The notes: generated by a model from the letters alone, not told the origin. A DNA stretch of 64,000 nucleotides from Lysinibacillus agricola (GCF_016638705.1 NZ_CP067341.1:4219501-4283500); one strand, 5' to 3'; shown: positions 41,878-52,165, numbered from the stretch's first letter. A program made the numbers and translations.

Positions 41878-44253
41878 TTATTTCAATTCCACAACCGTGA
41901 CGCCTAAGCCCCCCTCACCGGCTTCACCAAAACGGAAGGATTTAACACGCTTATGCTTTTTCAAATAGGTTTGAATTCCTTGACGCAATGCACCTGTACC
42001 GACACCGTGAATAATTGACACACGCCCATAATTAGCAAGTAAGGCATCATCAATATATTTTTCCGTACGTAAAATGGCATCTTCATAGCGCTCGCCGCGT
42101 AAATCTAATTCTAATTTTACTTGGCTGGTGCGATTTTTCACACCTGCAATACGTTGCACAGGCTCCTTTTCAGGTTTAATGTACTCCAGATCACTATCTG
42201 AGATTTTCATTTTTAAAATACCCATTTGGACAACCCATTCGGAATTCGATACTTTTTCGAGCAATGTACCCCGTTGACCATAGCTTAACACCTTTACCTC
42301 GTCTCCGACAACTAAGTTTTGTGCACGGGCCTTTACTTGTGCCGCTTTTTTCAGCACTTTATTGTCTTCAAGCGGTGTCGCTTCTTCCAATCGTTTACGA
42401 GCTTCGATAAGCTCATGCTCCTTGACAACTTGGTCTGCATTTTTGCGCATTTCCCGAAGCTCTGCAATAATTGATTCTGCTTCTCTTTTTGCTTCATCAA
42501 CAATTTTACGAGCTTTTTCTTTCGCTTTTTTATCGAGTGCCTCTTTGCGGTCATCGTAAGCTTGTAGTTTTTCTTGTAGCTCTTTTCGTAGTGCTTCAGA
42601 CTCTATCATTAATTCATGAGAGCGTTCTGCATCATCTTCGGATTGACGACGAGTCTCTTCTAGTGAAGCAATCATTGACTCCACTTCATGGCGATCTGTA
42701 CCTGTAAAGCTTTTTGCGCGGTCAATAATCGACTCTGGTAAGCCAAGGCGACTTGAGATTTCAAATGCATTGGAGCGACCTGGTACACCGATAAGTAGAC
42801 GATATGTTGGACTCAACGTCTCAATATCAAACTCCACACTTGCATTAGCAACCCCTGGACGATTATAGCCGTATGCTTTTAGCTCAGGATAGTGCGTCGT
42901 TGCCATAACGCGGGCACCTCGACCATGTACTTCATCTAAAATAGAGATGGCCAGAGCTGCCCCCTCCTGAGGATCTGTACCGGCACCTAATTCGTCAAAT
43001 AGCACAAGTGATTCGTCATCAAATTTTTGTAAAATATCTACGATGTTGACCATATGAGAAGAGAATGTTGACAATGATTGCTCAATTGACTGTTCATCTC
43101 CAATATCCGCAAAAAGCTGCTTGAAAACGGCTAGCTCTGAACCATCAAGTGCAGGTACTGGTAACCCGGCCTGTGCCATTAATGTACTCAGTCCAACTGT
43201 TTTTAAAGTCACGGTTTTACCACCAGTGTTTGGTCCTGTAATAACAATTGCCGTAATGTCTTTCCCAAATTCAATATCGTTAGCAACTGCCGTTTCAATC
43301 GGTAAAAGTGGATGACGTGCACGCACAAGACGAATATAGCCATCGTTATTCATTTTAGGCATTGTACATTTGTTTGCTTGACCATACTTGCCTTTTGCTA
43401 AAATAACGTCTATTTCACCTAGAACTTTTACTAAGTTAAATAAATCCGGAGCTACTTCCTCTACCATTGCACTTAAAGCAAGTAAAATACGTTCAACTTC
43501 AGCTTGCTCCTTCATTTTTAATCGATGAATTTCATTATTCGCTTGTACAACCGAATCTGGCTCGATGAATAATGTTTGACCAGAAGATGATTGGTCATGC
43601 ACAATTCCACCATAATGATGACGATACTCTTGCTTAACCGGGATAACAAAGCGATCATTACGAATCGTTACAAGTGCATCTGAGAGCATTTTTGCAGCAT
43701 TGCTCCCACGAGTAAGACTTTCAAGCTTAGAACGTACTTTAGCCTCCTCAGCGCGTAAAGATTGGCGAATTGAACGCAAAGTTTGACTTGCAGAGTCTAG
43801 CACTGAGCCATTGTCATCAATACAGTTATTAATTTCATGTTGCAAGCCTGTTAAAACAGGCATTGACTCCTTTTTGACGATGAAATGAGGGATCTCAATC
43901 ACTTCTTCTGATTCTAAATCTTCAATAAAATTGCGAAGAATTCTACTTGCTCGAATCGTACTTGAGACTTCCATTAATTCCATCGCTGAAAGCATGCCAC
44001 CGATTTGTGCACGCCTTGCAGCTGGTCGTACATCAAAAATTCCACCCATCGGTACATTGCCTTTAACACGTAAAATGGAGAGTCCTTCATCCATCTCTTC
44101 TAATAATTGTACAACTTTTTCATAGTCTGTTTGTGGTACAAGTTCATCAATGGCTGATTTGCCGATTGATGAAGTACAGTATGTAGCCACTTGTTGACGT
44201 ACTTTATCATATTCTAGTGTTTTCAATGCGCGTTCTGCGATCACTGAGAACAC
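41878..44253 (-). CDS. mutS2: MutS2 endonuclease/ATPase
   Basis: 791 aa. Walker A GPNTGGKTVTLKTVG, Walker B SLVLFDELGAGTDPQEGAALA, a long coiled coil (about 520-640), and a C-terminal Smr nuclease domain (LDLRGERYEDAILRTEKYIDDALLANYGRVSIIHGVGTGALRQGI). It has no mismatch-recognition domain I. In Bacillus it acts on collided ribosomes and in recombination control. The gene order polX-mutS2-yshE is conserved. Confidence 0.96.
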   Translation of the reverse strand: MFSVIAERALKTLEYDKVRQQVATYCTSSIGKSAIDELVPQTDYEKVVQLLEEMDEGLSILRVKGNVPMGGIFDVRPAARRAQIGGMLSAMELMEVSSTIRASRILRNFIEDLESEEVIEIPHFIVKKESMPVLTGLQHEINNCIDDNGSVLDSASQTLRSIRQSLRAEEAKVRSKLESLTRGSNAAKMLSDALVTIRNDRFVIPVKQEYRHHYGGIVHDQSSSGQTLFIEPDSVVQANNEIHRLKMKEQAEVERILLALSAMVEEVAPDLFNLVKVLGEIDVILAKGKYGQANKCTMPKMNNDGYIRLVRARHPLLPIETAVANDIEFGKDITAIVITGPNTGGKTVTLKTVGLSTLMAQAGLPVPALDGSELAVFKQLFADIGDEQSIEQSLSTFSSHMVNIVDILQKFDDESLVLFDELGAGTDPQEGAALAISILDEVHGRGARVMATTHYPELKAYGYNRPGVANASVEFDIETLSPTYRLLIGVPGRSNAFEISSRLGLPESIIDRAKSFTGTDRHEVESMIASLEETRRQSEDDAERSHELMIESEALRKELQEKLQAYDDRKEALDKKAKEKARKIVDEAKREAESIIAELREMRKNADQVVKEHELIEARKRLEEATPLEDNKVLKKAAQVKARAQNLVVGDEVKVLSYGQRGTLLEKVSNSEWVVQMGILKMKISDSDLEYIKPEKEPVQRIAGVKNRTSQVKLELDLRGERYEDAILRTEKYIDDALLANYGRVSIIHGVGTGALRQGIQTYLKKHKRVKSFRFGEAGEGGLGVTVVELK

Positions 44254-44262
44254 CTCCTCAAC

Positions 44263-45972
44263 CTATTTATTTCGTCGAATGAACGCTTCAAATTGCTCTT
44301 GCGTCCATGTATTCACAATCATATCCTTTTTCAACCATGCCCTGTTTGCGTAGCGCACCCCAATATCCATAAAGCGTAAATGAGCAATATCATGGGCATC
44401 CGTATTGATTGCTACGGGTACGCCAGCTGTTAAAGCCATTTCTAAATGTTCAACACATAAATCTAGACGATATGGATTCGCATTTAACTCTAAAATTTTA
44501 CCATATTCCTTTGCCCAAGCAATTAATTGCTCCATATCTGGATTATAGCCATTTCGATCCTCAATAATGCGACCAGTTGGATGGGCGATCATATGGACAT
44601 ACGGATTTTGCATCGCAGTAAGTAAACGCGCCATTATTTTTTCCTGTGATTGTGTAAAACTAGAGTGAATGGAAGCAATGACAAAATCTAATTCTTTCAG
44701 CACATCATCTTCAAAATCGAGGGAACCATCTGGCAAAATATCCATTTCTGTTCCTGCGTATAATTGAAAATCTGGATGTGTTTCATTAAATGCCTCAATT
44801 TCAGCACGTTGCTTTATCAAACGCTCCGGCGTTAAACCATTTGCTACTTTTAAAAATTGTGAATGGTCAGTAATAACGCTATATTGATAATCACGCGCTA
44901 TTAATGCCTCGCCCATTTCAGCTACAGAGTATGCACCATCAGACCACGTTGTATGCATATGTAAGTCTGCTTTAATATCTTCTAGTTTTACTAGACTTTT
45001 AATGTCTTCTGTTTTGTCAAATTCCGTTGTACCTGTGCGCAAACTAGGTGGAATAAATGGTAAATCGAAATGTGCAAAAAATTCTTCTTCATCCTTAAAT
45101 GTCAATACTGTGCTATCTGCCTGCTCTACGCCATATTCACTAATCTTTTCACCACGGGCTTTAGCAATTTGACGCATGCGGACATTGTGATCTTTTGAGC
45201 CTGTGAAATGATGTAAGGCCGTTGCATATTCAGCATCCTTCACTAATCGAAAATCTACGCTCACTGGCTCTTCTAAATCTAAAATAACTGAAATCTTTGT
45301 ATCACCAGCTGCCACTACTTCTTGTATAGAGAGCTCTTTCAGTAATTTTTCACGTACAGCTTCAACTGCTTCAGTTACAACAATAAAATCAATATCTTTA
45401 CTTGTTTCTGCTGCGCGACGGAAGCTTCCAGCAACAGAAAAACGTTCCACTTTTTCCATACTACCTAGAAGTGCTTCAATTTGTAAAACAACAGGCTCTA
45501 GCTGCCAAATCGGTAAACGTTCGGAACGATTTGCTAAATTTGCAAGTTCCTTTAAAATTTTTTCTTCGGTTTTTGCTGCAAAGCCTGCTAGCTCACGAAC
45601 TTTGCATGCCTCACAAGCAGCCTTTAAACTTTCCGCAGAATCAATTCCTAACTCTTGATGAAGCTTGGCTATTTTTTTACCACCTAAGCCTGGAAGTTTT
45701 AATAATGGGAGCAACCCTTTTGGTACAATTTCTTCTAATTCTTTTAATAAGCTTGATTCCCCAGTTGTCATTAAATCCTCAATAACAGCAGCTGTCCCTT
45801 TACCAATACCTTTAAGCTTTGTTACATCCTCCATCTCACTTAATGAGCGCCTGTCTCCCTCAAGTGCAGCAGCAGCTTTTCGAAAGGCAGATACCTTGAA
45901 TGGATTTTCCCCTTGTAATTCCATATACAATGCAATTTTCTCAAGTGTGCGAATAATTGTTTTTTTGTTCAC
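44263..45972 (-). CDS. polX: Family X DNA polymerase/PHP exonuclease
   Basis: 569 aa from GTG 45972 with AGGAGG upstream. HhH motifs (LKGIGKGTAAVIEDL; LPGLGGKKIAKLHQELGI), pol-beta palm aspartates in SFRRAAETSKDIDFIVV and SVDFRLV, then a PHP 3'-5' exonuclease domain with HMHTTWSDGAYSV, VITDHSQ, HPTGR and NTDAHD. Repairs gaps and abasic sites. 9 bp before mutS2, same operon. Confidence 0.95.
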   Translation of the reverse strand: MNKKTIIRTLEKIALYMELQGENPFKVSAFRKAAAALEGDRRSLSEMEDVTKLKGIGKGTAAVIEDLMTTGESSLLKELEEIVPKGLLPLLKLPGLGGKKIAKLHQELGIDSAESLKAACEACKVRELAGFAAKTEEKILKELANLANRSERLPIWQLEPVVLQIEALLGSMEKVERFSVAGSFRRAAETSKDIDFIVVTEAVEAVREKLLKELSIQEVVAAGDTKISVILDLEEPVSVDFRLVKDAEYATALHHFTGSKDHNVRMRQIAKARGEKISEYGVEQADSTVLTFKDEEEFFAHFDLPFIPPSLRTGTTEFDKTEDIKSLVKLEDIKADLHMHTTWSDGAYSVAEMGEALIARDYQYSVITDHSQFLKVANGLTPERLIKQRAEIEAFNETHPDFQLYAGTEMDILPDGSLDFEDDVLKELDFVIASIHSSFTQSQEKIMARLLTAMQNPYVHMIAHPTGRIIEDRNGYNPDMEQLIAWAKEYGKILELNANPYRLDLCVEHLEMALTAGVPVAINTDAHDIAHLRFMDIGVRYANRAWLKKDMIVNTWTQEQFEAFIRRNK

Positions 45973-46031
45973 TGGAAATTCCTCCTATCGTAAAAACACT
46001 TCCCTCAAAACCGAGAGAAGTGCACAGTTTG

Positions 46032-46571
46032 CTATTGCATATAAATATACCACCAGTTTTGGAACATATTTGTAATGATCGGTGTATGTTCCAAAATTAA
46101 ACCACTTAACAACGACTTCGACATTAAACTTTGAATAAGATCAATTGGCAATAAAGCAAGGATGTATAGCAAAATAAACATAATTAAATAGTTTTCAATC
46201 ATGCCAAACAGTGCTCCAAGCCAACGATTCAATGTGCCTAACACAGGTAAATACGCTATAAAATCAAAAATCGATGCCACAATTTGCAATGTAATTTTCA
46301 CCGCAAAGAAAATAACGGCAAAGGCCACGATCTGGTAAAAAGTGCGGTCTAAATCCAGGCTATCAATGACTACTCCAAGACTACCTGAATCCGTTACACC
46401 AGGATACGGAACCCAAAAAACAAATTTTTGTGCTAATGGTTTATAATAAATATACGCAACAATTAGGGCAACTATAAAGCTAACGATATGCATCATCTGT
46501 ACGATGAAACCACGTTTTGCTCCAACAATGAGCCCAGCTAATAGCAACACTAATATGATTAAATCTAACAT
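46032..46571 (-). CDS. cvpA: CvpA-family membrane protein (YshB)
   Basis: 179 aa with four hydrophobic helices. MLDLIILVLLLAGLIVGAKRGFIVQMMHIVSFIVALIVAYIYYKPLA is the CvpA start. The molecular role is unsettled. Between zapA and polX, as in Bacillus. Only 5 bp after zapA. Confidence 0.88.
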   Translation of the reverse strand: MLDLIILVLLLAGLIVGAKRGFIVQMMHIVSFIVALIVAYIYYKPLAQKFVFWVPYPGVTDSGSLGVVIDSLDLDRTFYQIVAFAVIFFAVKITLQIVASIFDFIAYLPVLGTLNRWLGALFGMIENYLIMFILLYILALLPIDLIQSLMSKSLLSGLILEHTPIITNMFQNWWYIYMQ

Positions 46572-46576
46572 TCACT

Positions 46577-46837
46577 TCAACCCTTTAATTTTTTCAATTC
46601 TTCTTCTAGTTGCTCTATTTGTTCTTTTAATAGTAAATAATCATGAACGGTATTTACTGCTGTAAGAACGGCAAGCTTTGTGCTATCAAGTGAGGGATTA
46701 TGTACATTCATCTCGCGCATACGGTCATCAACAATCGAAGCGACAAGTCGCATATGTCCAATGGATTCAGAGCCGACCATTTTATATGTATGACCATATA
46801 TTTCCACGGAAATTTTATTCTTTTCTTTATTTTCCAT
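46577..46837 (-). CDS. zapA: Cell division protein ZapA
   Basis: 86 aa from ATG 46837 ([22 protein letters not shown]) with AAGGAGG upstream. The longer frame lacks a site. Stabilises FtsZ polymers. The [13 protein letters not shown]...[17 protein letters not shown] and C-terminal coiled coil ([19 protein letters not shown]) are typical. Divergent from rnhC. Confidence 0.92.
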   Translation of the reverse strand: MENKEKNKISVEIYGHTYKMVGSESIGHMRLVASIVDDRMREMNVHNPSLDSTKLAVLTAVNTVHDYLLLKEQIEQLEEELKKLKG

Positions 46838-46970
46838 AGTCGCACCCTCCTTTATAATCTTTGCGCTCACGATTTTTCGATTGTGAGCAGCATCACACAA
46901 AAAAGCTATTTATTATCATACCATGAAAGGTATAAAATTGTGAACAATCAGGACAGAAAGGAACGATTTA

Positions 46971-47897
46971 ATGTCAAATATTGTACTTTCAATATCATCA
47001 AATAAACAAAAAGAGGTGATGTCTTTCTATGCAAATCATTTTGTAGAACGTAAAGCACCTGGCGTAATCTTTGCTGCAAAGCTGCCAGATACGGCCATTA
47101 CGATGTACAAATCAGGTAAATTAATGTTCCAAGGGGGTGGAGCTGAGCGAGAAGCTGCACGCTGGGGAAACATAGAAGTAAAAAATAAACAAAAATCATC
47201 GGCGATAGGAGCAAAGGGCGACGTTCTTCCAGAAGGTTTTGCTACAATGTCAGTGCTAGGCTCAGACGAAACTGGTACTGGCGATTATTTCGGTCCAATT
47301 ACAGTTGCCGCTGTATATGTGCCTTCATCAAAAATTGAGTTAGTAAACGCGCTTGGTGTCAAGGACTCAAAAATGCTAACGGATGATTATATGCGTAAAA
47401 TAGCACCAGATTTACGTGCAGCTTGCGTTCACAGCGTGCTTGTACTACGCAACGAAAAATATAACGAATTACAATCACGGGGCTACTCTCAGGGCAAAAT
47501 GAAGGCTATGATGCATAATAGAGCACTTAAAAATGCACTGTCAAAAATGGCACCCGAAAAACCAGAGCATATATTGATAGATCAGTTTGCAGAACGTGGT
47601 GTGTATTACAATTACTTGAAAAATGAACGTGAAATTGTTCGAGATGATGTACTATTTTCTACGAAAGCTGAGCAATTACATGTTTCAGTAGCATCTGCAT
47701 CGATATTAGCTCGTGCGGCATTTTTAAAGGAGATGGATCGACTGAGTGAGATTGCCGGTATTGAGTTATTGAAGGGAGCTTCGGCAAAGGTGGATGCATC
47801 AGCAGCACGTATTTGGCGTGGGCAAGGTGAAGAATTTTTACGCTCCATTACGAAATGGCATTTTGCTAATACAGAAAAAGCTAGGAAAATGAAATAA
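46971..47897 (+). CDS. rnhC: Ribonuclease HIII
   Basis: 308 aa. N-terminal substrate-binding domain, then the type 2 RNase H core with GSDETGTGDYFGPITVAA (Asp-Glu of the DEDD site), VKDSKML, ILIDQFAERGVYYNYL and SVASASILARAAFL. Removes RNA from RNA-DNA hybrids. It is divergent from zapA across a 133-bp gap, as in Bacillus. Confidence 0.95.
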   Translation: MSNIVLSISSNKQKEVMSFYANHFVERKAPGVIFAAKLPDTAITMYKSGKLMFQGGGAEREAARWGNIEVKNKQKSSAIGAKGDVLPEGFATMSVLGSDETGTGDYFGPITVAAVYVPSSKIELVNALGVKDSKMLTDDYMRKIAPDLRAACVHSVLVLRNEKYNELQSRGYSQGKMKAMMHNRALKNALSKMAPEKPEHILIDQFAERGVYYNYLKNEREIVRDDVLFSTKAEQLHVSVASASILARAAFLKEMDRLSEIAGIELLKGASAKVDASAARIWRGQGEEFLRSITKWHFANTEKARKMK

Positions 47898-48232
47898 AAC
47901 TAATCAGGCTTTTCCTGAAAAATTTGGTCTTATAGACAAATAAAAAATTTTCGCTATACTCCAGCTGATTACAAGTTTACATGACTTGCCCTCGACTGTA
48001 GTTAGCGAAATTCTTTATATCAAAAATTTATCATTTTCATTTTAGAAGAATTTATTTCAAGCTAATAAATACTAATGATTTATTTTTTATTATTTCTAAA
48101 AAGTTTAGGTTGAAAATATCTCCTCTCCATCACTCCATTTGACTCATACTTCTGCTATTTGCAACAGTTTTATAACGGCATATAAGATCCGTTAATAGGG
48201 AGTAAATTTCATCGAAAATACTATTGAACCAT
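47898..48232. other. Intergenic between rnhC and pheT, nothing recognised
   Basis: About 330 bp, AT-rich. A small CAGGCTTTTCCTG dyad follows rnhC and may help end its transcript. No gene or repeat copy is seen. Confidence 0.3.
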
Positions 48233-48262
48233 AAAAAAGCTGCCTCATTACGAGACAGCTTA
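48233..48262 (-). terminator. Terminator of pheST
   Basis: AAGCTGTCTC pairs with GAGGCAGCTT, followed by TTTT on the minus strand, 15 bp after the pheT stop. Confidence 0.75.
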
Positions 48263-48276
48263 CAATAGTTATTAAG

Positions 48277-50694
48277 TTAGCGTACTTCTGTGCCTTCAAT
48301 TGTTGCGATAGCTTTTAATACTTTATTATGTGCTGCAACAACCTCATCGTCTGTTAATGTACGCTCTGGATCGAAGTATATTAGTGAGAATGCCACTGAT
48401 TTTTTACCAGCCTCCATTTTTTCACCTTCATATACGTCGAATACACGAACGTCTTTCAATAATTTCACGCCTGCTGAGCGAATCGCAGCAATAACCTCTC
48501 CAGCTGTTGTTGTACGGTCCATGATAAGTGCAATATCACGAGACATTGCTGGGAAACGAGGCACTGGTGTATAACCTAGAGGTGCTTCTTTTGCAGTAGC
48601 ATTTAATAATGTTACTAGATTCATTTCCATTACATATGTGTCTTTTACACCCCATGCTTTTTGTTCTGCTGGGTGTAATCCACCGATAATACCGACTTGT
48701 TCACCGTCTAAAAGAATGCTAGCAGTACGTCCTGGGTGTAATCCATCTACTTCAGCTTTCACAAATGAAATACGGTCCTCTAAACCAAGCTTGCCGATAA
48801 CACCTTCTACAATGCCTTTTAAAACGAAGAAATCTACTGCTTTTTTCTCCCCCTGCCAAGCATGGTCAAGCCATTTTCCTGTTACTACTGCCGCCACATG
48901 CTCTTCTTCATATGGTAGCCCCTCTTCTGATTGACCAAGGAATACTGAACCAATTTCATACAATGCCACATTGTCAGCCTTACGCGCCACATTATATGCA
49001 GCAGCTTCAATTAAATGCGGGATAAGACTTTGACGTAGTGTTGAACGGTCCTCACTCATCGGCATTAGTAAACGTGTTACCGGCTCAGCTTTCAATGCAA
49101 AGCGTTGTGACAATGCATCTGAAGTCAATGAGTAAGTGACAGCTTGGTAAAGACCTGCCCCTTCCATGTAACTACGAACTACACGACGATTTGCTTGGTA
49201 TGGTGTTAGACGGCCTACTTGGTTTGCTCCCTCTGGTAAAGTCATCGGAATTTCATCATAGCCGTATAGGCGAGCAATTTCCTCTACGATATCTTCTTCA
49301 ATTTTAATATCTTGACGACGTGTTGGTGCATCAACGATTAGTAAACCATTTGCTGCTTCAACGCCAAATTTAAGACGCTCTAAAATAGACAACATCTCTT
49401 CTAACGAAATTTTCATACCTAAACGTTCATTAATAAAATCTGGAGAAACGACAACACGTGCTGGTGATTTATCTAGTTCATCCACGATGCATGTTCCCTC
49501 TAACACTTCACCGCCAGCTAATTTAGCTAGTAGTGCTGCAGCACGTTCTGCAGCAGGTAACACACGGTTAGGGTCGACACCCTTTTCAAAGCGAGCAGAA
49601 GCATCTGAACGAAGTCCAAGATGACGTGATGTTTGACGTACAGTTAAGCCGTCGAAGTAAGCAGATTCGATTACAACAGTTGTTGTAGAATCATTTACTT
49701 CAGAGTTTGCACCACCCATTACACCTGCGATAGCTACTGGCTCCTTACCATTTGTAATGACTAAATCTGTTGCCTTTAATGTACGCTCTTGGTCATCTAA
49801 AGTTGTCATTTTTTCGCCTTCTGTTGCTTTACGCACTACGATTTCACCTGTTGCTAGGCTATCGTAGTCAAAGGCATGAAGCGGTTGACCGTATTCCATT
49901 AAAATGTAGTTCGTAACATCGACAACATTATTATGTGGGCGTACGCCTGCTGCCATTAAGCGATTTTGTAGCCACATCGGTGATTCCGCGATTTTTACGT
50001 TTTTCACAACTTTTGCTACATACATTGGGTTTGCTTGTAAATCTTCTACTCGAAGCTTTAACATGTCTTCTGCTTTTTCAGAAGATGTGCTGTAGGCGAT
50101 TTCTGGATATTTTACTTCTTCAGTTAGAATTGCGCCAACTTCGTACGCTACTCCTAGCATTGACAACGCGTCTGAGCGGTTTGGTGTTAAACCAAGCTCT
50201 AATACTGTGTCACGTAGACCTAAAATAGCAAGGGCATCCGAGCCGACTTCAGCATCAGTAGGAAGTACATAAATACCTTCAGAATATGCTTTAGGAACAA
50301 GTTTCCCTTCGATTCCTAACTCTTGTAATGAACAAATCATACCGTTTGATTCATGTCCACGAAGTTTTGCTTTTTTTATTTTAATGCCGCCTGGTAAATG
50401 TGCACCTGGACGAGCGACAATAACTTTTTGACCAGCATCAACGTTTGGCGCACCACAAATAATTTGTTGTGGTTCAGCTTCACCAACATCCACTTGGCAA
50501 ATATTTAATTTATCTGCTTCAGGGTGTTTCTCTTTTGATACGACATAGCCAACAACAACTTTATCCATTGCGTTAGCACGGTCAATTACTGCATCTACTT
50601 CAATCCCAGAGCGCGTAATTTTTTCAGCTAACTCCTCAGGCGTTAAATCCTGTGTACTTACATAATCTTTTAACCATTCTAATGATACTAACAT
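48277..50694 (-). CDS. pheT: Phenylalanyl-tRNA synthetase beta subunit
   Basis: 805 aa. N-terminal tRNA-binding domain (VVGYVVSKEKHPEADKLNICQVDVG), B3/B4 editing domain, B5 domain, the synthetase-like core (LTPYQANRRVVRSYMEGAGLYQAVTYSL) and a C-terminal anticodon-binding FDX domain (PRFPAMSRDIALIMD). With PheS forms the alpha2beta2 enzyme. 12 bp after pheS. Confidence 0.97.
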   Translation of the reverse strand: MLVSLEWLKDYVSTQDLTPEELAEKITRSGIEVDAVIDRANAMDKVVVGYVVSKEKHPEADKLNICQVDVGEAEPQQIICGAPNVDAGQKVIVARPGAHLPGGIKIKKAKLRGHESNGMICSLQELGIEGKLVPKAYSEGIYVLPTDAEVGSDALAILGLRDTVLELGLTPNRSDALSMLGVAYEVGAILTEEVKYPEIAYSTSSEKAEDMLKLRVEDLQANPMYVAKVVKNVKIAESPMWLQNRLMAAGVRPHNNVVDVTNYILMEYGQPLHAFDYDSLATGEIVVRKATEGEKMTTLDDQERTLKATDLVITNGKEPVAIAGVMGGANSEVNDSTTTVVIESAYFDGLTVRQTSRHLGLRSDASARFEKGVDPNRVLPAAERAAALLAKLAGGEVLEGTCIVDELDKSPARVVVSPDFINERLGMKISLEEMLSILERLKFGVEAANGLLIVDAPTRRQDIKIEEDIVEEIARLYGYDEIPMTLPEGANQVGRLTPYQANRRVVRSYMEGAGLYQAVTYSLTSDALSQRFALKAEPVTRLLMPMSEDRSTLRQSLIPHLIEAAAYNVARKADNVALYEIGSVFLGQSEEGLPYEEEHVAAVVTGKWLDHAWQGEKKAVDFFVLKGIVEGVIGKLGLEDRISFVKAEVDGLHPGRTASILLDGEQVGIIGGLHPAEQKAWGVKDTYVMEMNLVTLLNATAKEAPLGYTPVPRFPAMSRDIALIMDRTTTAGEVIAAIRSAGVKLLKDVRVFDVYEGEKMEAGKKSVAFSLIYFDPERTLTDDEVVAAHNKVLKAIATIEGTEVR

Positions 50695-50706
50695 TTTTTA
50701 TCCCCC

Positions 50707-51744
50707 TTACGCCTCTGTTCGCTCGAATTGTGATAAGAAACGTGTGTCACTTGTATAGAAATGACGAATATCGTCGACACCATATTTCAACATTGCGATA
50801 CGTTCAGCACCGATACCGAATGCAAAGCCAGAAACCTTCTTCGGATCATAGCCAGCCATTTCAAGTACATTAGGATGCACCATACCTGCACCTAAAATTT
50901 CAATCCAGCCTGTGCCTTTACATACGTTACAGCCAGAACCACCACATTTAAAGCAAGAAATATCCATTTCAACAGATGGCTCTGTGAATGGGAAGAAGCT
51001 TGGTCGAAGTCGAATTTCGCGGTCTGCACCGAACATTTTTTTCGCAAGAGTATCTAAAGTACCTTTAAGGTCACTCATACGAATATTTTCGCCAATAACT
51101 AGCCCTTCAATTTGCATGAACTGGTGTGAGTGTGTAGCATCATCGTTGTCACGGCGGAATACTTTTCCTGGGCAAATAATGCGAATTGATTCACCTTTCT
51201 TATCTTCCATTGTGCGAGCTTGCACAGGAGATGTATGCGTACGTAATAATATTTCCTCGGAAATATAAAACGAATCTTGCATATCACGAGCAGGGTGTCC
51301 CTTCGGTAAGTTCAGTGCCTCGAAGTTATAATAATCCTTCTCCACTTCCGGACCTTCTGCAATTTCATAGCCCATACCGATAAATAAATCTTCAATTTCT
51401 TCAATAACGCGTGTTAATGGATGGCGATTCCCAACTTTAATTTCACGGCCAGGTAAAGTGACATCAATCGACTCACTTGCTAATTTTTCAGCAATTGCCG
51501 CTTCCTCTAACACAGTCGCTTTTTCCTCTAATACAGCTGTAACCTTTTCACGAACTGTATTGACTAAGGCACCCATTTTCGGGCGTTCCTCAGCTGATAA
51601 TTTCCCCATCCCTTTTAATAAATCAGTGATAGGTCCTTTTTTTCCTAGATACGCTACTCGCACATCATTTAGTTCCTTTAAATTTGCTGCCGCTTCAATT
51701 TTAGCAAGTGCTTCTTGCTCTAATTGCTTTAATTGCTCTTCCAT
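50707..51744 (-). CDS. pheS: Phenylalanyl-tRNA synthetase alpha subunit
   Basis: 345 aa. Coiled-coil N-terminus for tRNA-Phe, class II motif 2 ([26 protein letters not shown]) and motif 3 ([22 protein letters not shown]). Phe-pocket residues lie around [12 protein letters not shown]. The leader is a Phe T-box, but about 420 bp separate the T-box terminator from this start, filled with inserted repeat DNA. Confidence 0.97.
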   Translation of the reverse strand: MEEQLKQLEQEALAKIEAAANLKELNDVRVAYLGKKGPITDLLKGMGKLSAEERPKMGALVNTVREKVTAVLEEKATVLEEAAIAEKLASESIDVTLPGREIKVGNRHPLTRVIEEIEDLFIGMGYEIAEGPEVEKDYYNFEALNLPKGHPARDMQDSFYISEEILLRTHTSPVQARTMEDKKGESIRIICPGKVFRRDNDDATHSHQFMQIEGLVIGENIRMSDLKGTLDTLAKKMFGADREIRLRPSFFPFTEPSVEMDISCFKCGGSGCNVCKGTGWIEILGAGMVHPNVLEMAGYDPKKVSGFAFGIGAERIAMLKYGVDDIRHFYTSDTRFLSQFERTEA

Positions 51745-51784
51745 GTAATAAACCCTCCTTGATTAAATCAATTTCGCCTTGGCG

Positions 51785-51850
51785 TAATTGTTGCTGTCGC
51801 TTCGCTTTCGCACAGAAAACATTTGTAGCTGTCGCTTTGCTTTCGCTACA
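51785..51850 (+). repeat. Two AGAAAACATTTGT modules in the pheST leader
   Basis: TTGCTGTCGCTTCGCTTTCGC, AGAAAACATTTGTAGCTGTCGC and TTTGCTTTCGCTACAGA are the same words as in the dispersed repeats at 25637-25757 and 52547-52740. They lie inside the expected pheST 5' untranslated region. Confidence 0.6.
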
Positions 51851-51855
51851 GATAA

Positions 51856-52045
51856 ACAATGCGTCCGGATTTTGAATTGTACCCGGGCCTGCACGAGGGC
51901 CGACACGATGTCGGTCATTTCGGTAATGCCACAGGACGTGGCGTTTTTACCGATGCAGGTCAGTTAGCCGTTTTCGCAGGATGCGAAGATTTTAGGCTAA
52001 CATCCCATATTCATTCCTTTGAAAATCCGTGACATCCGCCGGAGG
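51856..52045 (-). other. Highly structured non-coding segment in the pheST leader
   Basis: Minus-strand reading folds into several nested helices: GTTAGCC/GGCTAAC enclosing the hairpin TTCGCA-TCC-TGCGAA, then CCTGCA/TGCAGG enclosing CGGTAA/TTACCG with inner GCCAC/GTGGC, and CCGACA-TCG-TGTCGG. GC content is higher than the surroundings. No ORF with a start and ribosome site is seen. It looks like a mobile repeat or a structured RNA. Family not recognised. Confidence 0.45.
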
Positions 52046-52046
52046 C

Positions 52047-52152
52047 TTTATCTTCATTCAGTAGGTGTTTGGACACCCACTGAAAAGGAACCACATCCGC
52101 ATTTATCTCACCACCTTCAAAGGTGGGAGTCTTTTACTGAATGAAGATAATG
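52047..52152. repeat. Palindromic-ended element (MITE-like)
   Basis: TTATCTTCATTCAGTA at the left and TACTGAATGAAGATAA at the right are inverted. Between them are TTGGACACCCACTGAAAAGG and CACCACCTTCAAAGGTGGG (a hairpin). The interior matches 33515-33640 word for word in order. It abuts the T-box terminator of pheST. Confidence 0.55.
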
Positions 52153-52165
52153 CCAAATGATGGCA

